Source: Paracoccus xiamenensis
GTDB taxonomy: Bacteria; Pseudomonadota; Alphaproteobacteria; Rhodobacterales; Rhodobacteraceae
Direction: 5' to 3'
Length of the DNA: 64,000 bases
Assembly: GCF_011308835.1 (NCBI RefSeq)
Contig: NZ_JAAOHY010000001.1
Coordinates: 1,240,001-1,304,000, forward strand
The translations under genes and the position numbers were made by a program. Each line of letters opens with the position of its first letter. The first letter of the stretch is position 1. Positions 63,015-64,000 of this stretch are shown here, one piece after another. The notes beneath the pieces were generated by a model. That model was not told the DNA's origin and did no database searches. It worked only from the letters and a program-made list of their open reading frames with translations.

Positions 63015-64000
63015 ATGCGTCGTGTCCTGACCGAAAAAGACGTGGAGCCCGCCGTTCGTGGTGGTTCCGTCTATGCTGCCGGTGGCGGAGGCTGGGCCGA
63101 TCATGGCCGAATGCTGGGCTATGCCGCCGTCAAGGCGGGCGCGCCCGAACTGGTCAGCGTGGACGAGCTGAACGAGGACGATCTCATCGCCACCGCCGCC
63201 GCCATCGGCGCACCTGCATCCACGACGCCGTGGGAAATGCGCGGCGTCGATTACATCAAGGCCGTGCAGATGCTGAACGACGCGCTTGGCCGGCCCGTCG
63301 CCGGGCTGATGATCGGGCAGAACGGCAAATCCTCGACCCTGAACGGCTGGCTGCCCTCGGCCATTCTGGGCTGCAAGGTCGTCGATGCGGTTGGCGACAT
63401 TCGTGCCCATCCGACCGGTGACATGGGGTCGATCGGCATGGCGGGCAGCCCTGAACAGATGATCCAGACGGCTGTCGGCGGAAACCGCGAACAGAACCGT
63501 TATATCGAGTTGGTCGTGCGGGGTGCGACTGCCAAGGTGTCACCTATCCTACGCACGGCATCCGATATGTCGGGCGGCTTCATCGCATCGGCGCGGAACC
63601 CGCTGCGCGTGTCCTATGTCGCGAGACATGCGGCACTTGGCGGGATTTCGATGGCGCTGGATCTGGGCCATGCGATCCTTGCCGCGGAGCCGAAAGGCCC
63701 CTCCGCCGTGATCGACGCGATTGTCGACAAGACGCGGGGGACCGTCCTCGCCAACGGGGAAATCACCGCGAAGAATGTGGTCTATACGCCCGAGGCGTTC
63801 GATGTGGGCACCGTGACCGTGGGTCGCGGCGAAAAGGCCCTGACGCTGCATGTGATGAACGAATACATGGCCATCGACGATGCCGGCGGCAATCGCGTCG
63901 CCAGCTTCCCCGATGTGATCACAACGCTGTCAGAAGACGCCCTGCCCCTATCGGTGGGCGAACTCGAGGTCGGCATGAAGGTGCATATCCTGCATGTCCC
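63015..64000 (+). CDS. DUF917-family protein, incomplete at the window edge
   Basis: The frame is open from ATG 63015 (AGAAGGAGACTAAG before it) to the last base, about 328 codons. It starts MRRVLTEKDVEPAVRGGSVY followed by AAGGGG, then GWLPSAILGCKVVDAVGD and HPTGDMGSIGMAG, typical of the DUF917 family often encoded beside hydantoinase-like genes. It starts one base after the amidohydrolase stop, so the three form one operon. The biochemical role of the family is not established to my knowledge. The 3' end is outside the window. Confidence 0.88.
   Translation, partial: MRRVLTEKDVEPAVRGGSVYAAGGGGWADHGRMLGYAAVKAGAPELVSVDELNEDDLIATAAAIGAPASTTPWEMRGVDYIKAVQMLNDALGRPVAGLMIGQNGKSSTLNGWLPSAILGCKVVDAVGDIRAHPTGDMGSIGMAGSPEQMIQTAVGGNREQNRYIELVVRGATAKVSPILRTASDMSGGFIASARNPLRVSYVARHAALGGISMALDLGHAILAAEPKGPSAVIDAIVDKTRGTVLANGEITAKNVVYTPEAFDVGTVTVGRGEKALTLHVMNEYMAIDDAGGNRVASFPDVITTLSEDALPLSVGELEVGMKVHILHV

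Noticed and set aside
1..64000. CRISPR arrays, toxin-antitoxin pairs and rRNA genes
   Set aside because: No regularly spaced repeats, recognisable toxin-antitoxin pair or rRNA sequence was seen in the window.

Overview
The window is high-GC alphaproteobacterial chromosome. It is most like Paracoccus or a close relative in the Rhodobacteraceae. Supporting this are a membrane urate oxidase with a C-terminal cytochrome c domain (PuuD type), the rpmF-plsX-fabH cluster, a gene-transfer-agent (GTA) type endolysin/holin pair preceded by a CtrA-type box, system I cytochrome c maturation genes and a cydDCABX quinol oxidase operon. The species is inferred from gene content only.

Left edge, 1-4.9 kb: a graveyard of mobile DNA. 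It holds an integrase with an in-frame stop, a small gene with a strong ribosome binding site, a decayed IS5-type element with recognisable ends, a lower-GC orphan gene, and an SRAP (YedK/HMCES) gene broken by a TGA. The SRAP remnant collides head-on with the 3' end of a second tyrosine recombinase.

4.9-12 kb: an S4-domain protein, a DUF442-type phosphatase/sulfurtransferase-like protein, and cydDCABX (cytochrome bd with its thiol exporter and the 45-residue CydX), all leftward. 12.1-21.6 kb: an arylacetate locus. Leftward paaG-paaI-paaK and a TetR regulator diverge from a rightward five-gene HAAT-type ABC importer across one palindromic operator. nadD and a second PaaG-like enzyme follow. 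21.7-30 kb: ccmF-ccmH (leftward), a LysR regulator divergent from a fused indolepyruvate:ferredoxin oxidoreductase, then murI and ccmE. The oxidoreductase, PaaK and the PaaG-type enzymes could together channel aromatic amino acids through arylpyruvates and arylacetyl-CoA.

30-31.4 kb: GTA endolysin and holin behind a TTAA-N7-TTAA box, followed by a structured candidate small RNA ending in a strong terminator. 31.5-39 kb: core metabolism (purL, A-type Fe-S carrier, tpiA, mrp, mobA, rpmF, plsX, fabH). 39-46.6 kb: double-GNAT protein, rnd, a GT8-like glycosyltransferase, tgt, a YhiN-like flavoprotein, tRNA-Gln(TTG), gnd. 46.7-47.4 kb: a degenerate HlyD-type membrane fusion gene. 47.7-50.5 kb: manC-manB for GDP-mannose. 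50.6-56.4 kb: a TonB receptor with a Fhu-type siderophore importer. 56.5-64 kb: puuD, maeB, and a divergent hydantoinase/allantoinase-like, amidohydrolase and DUF917 operon that runs off the right edge.
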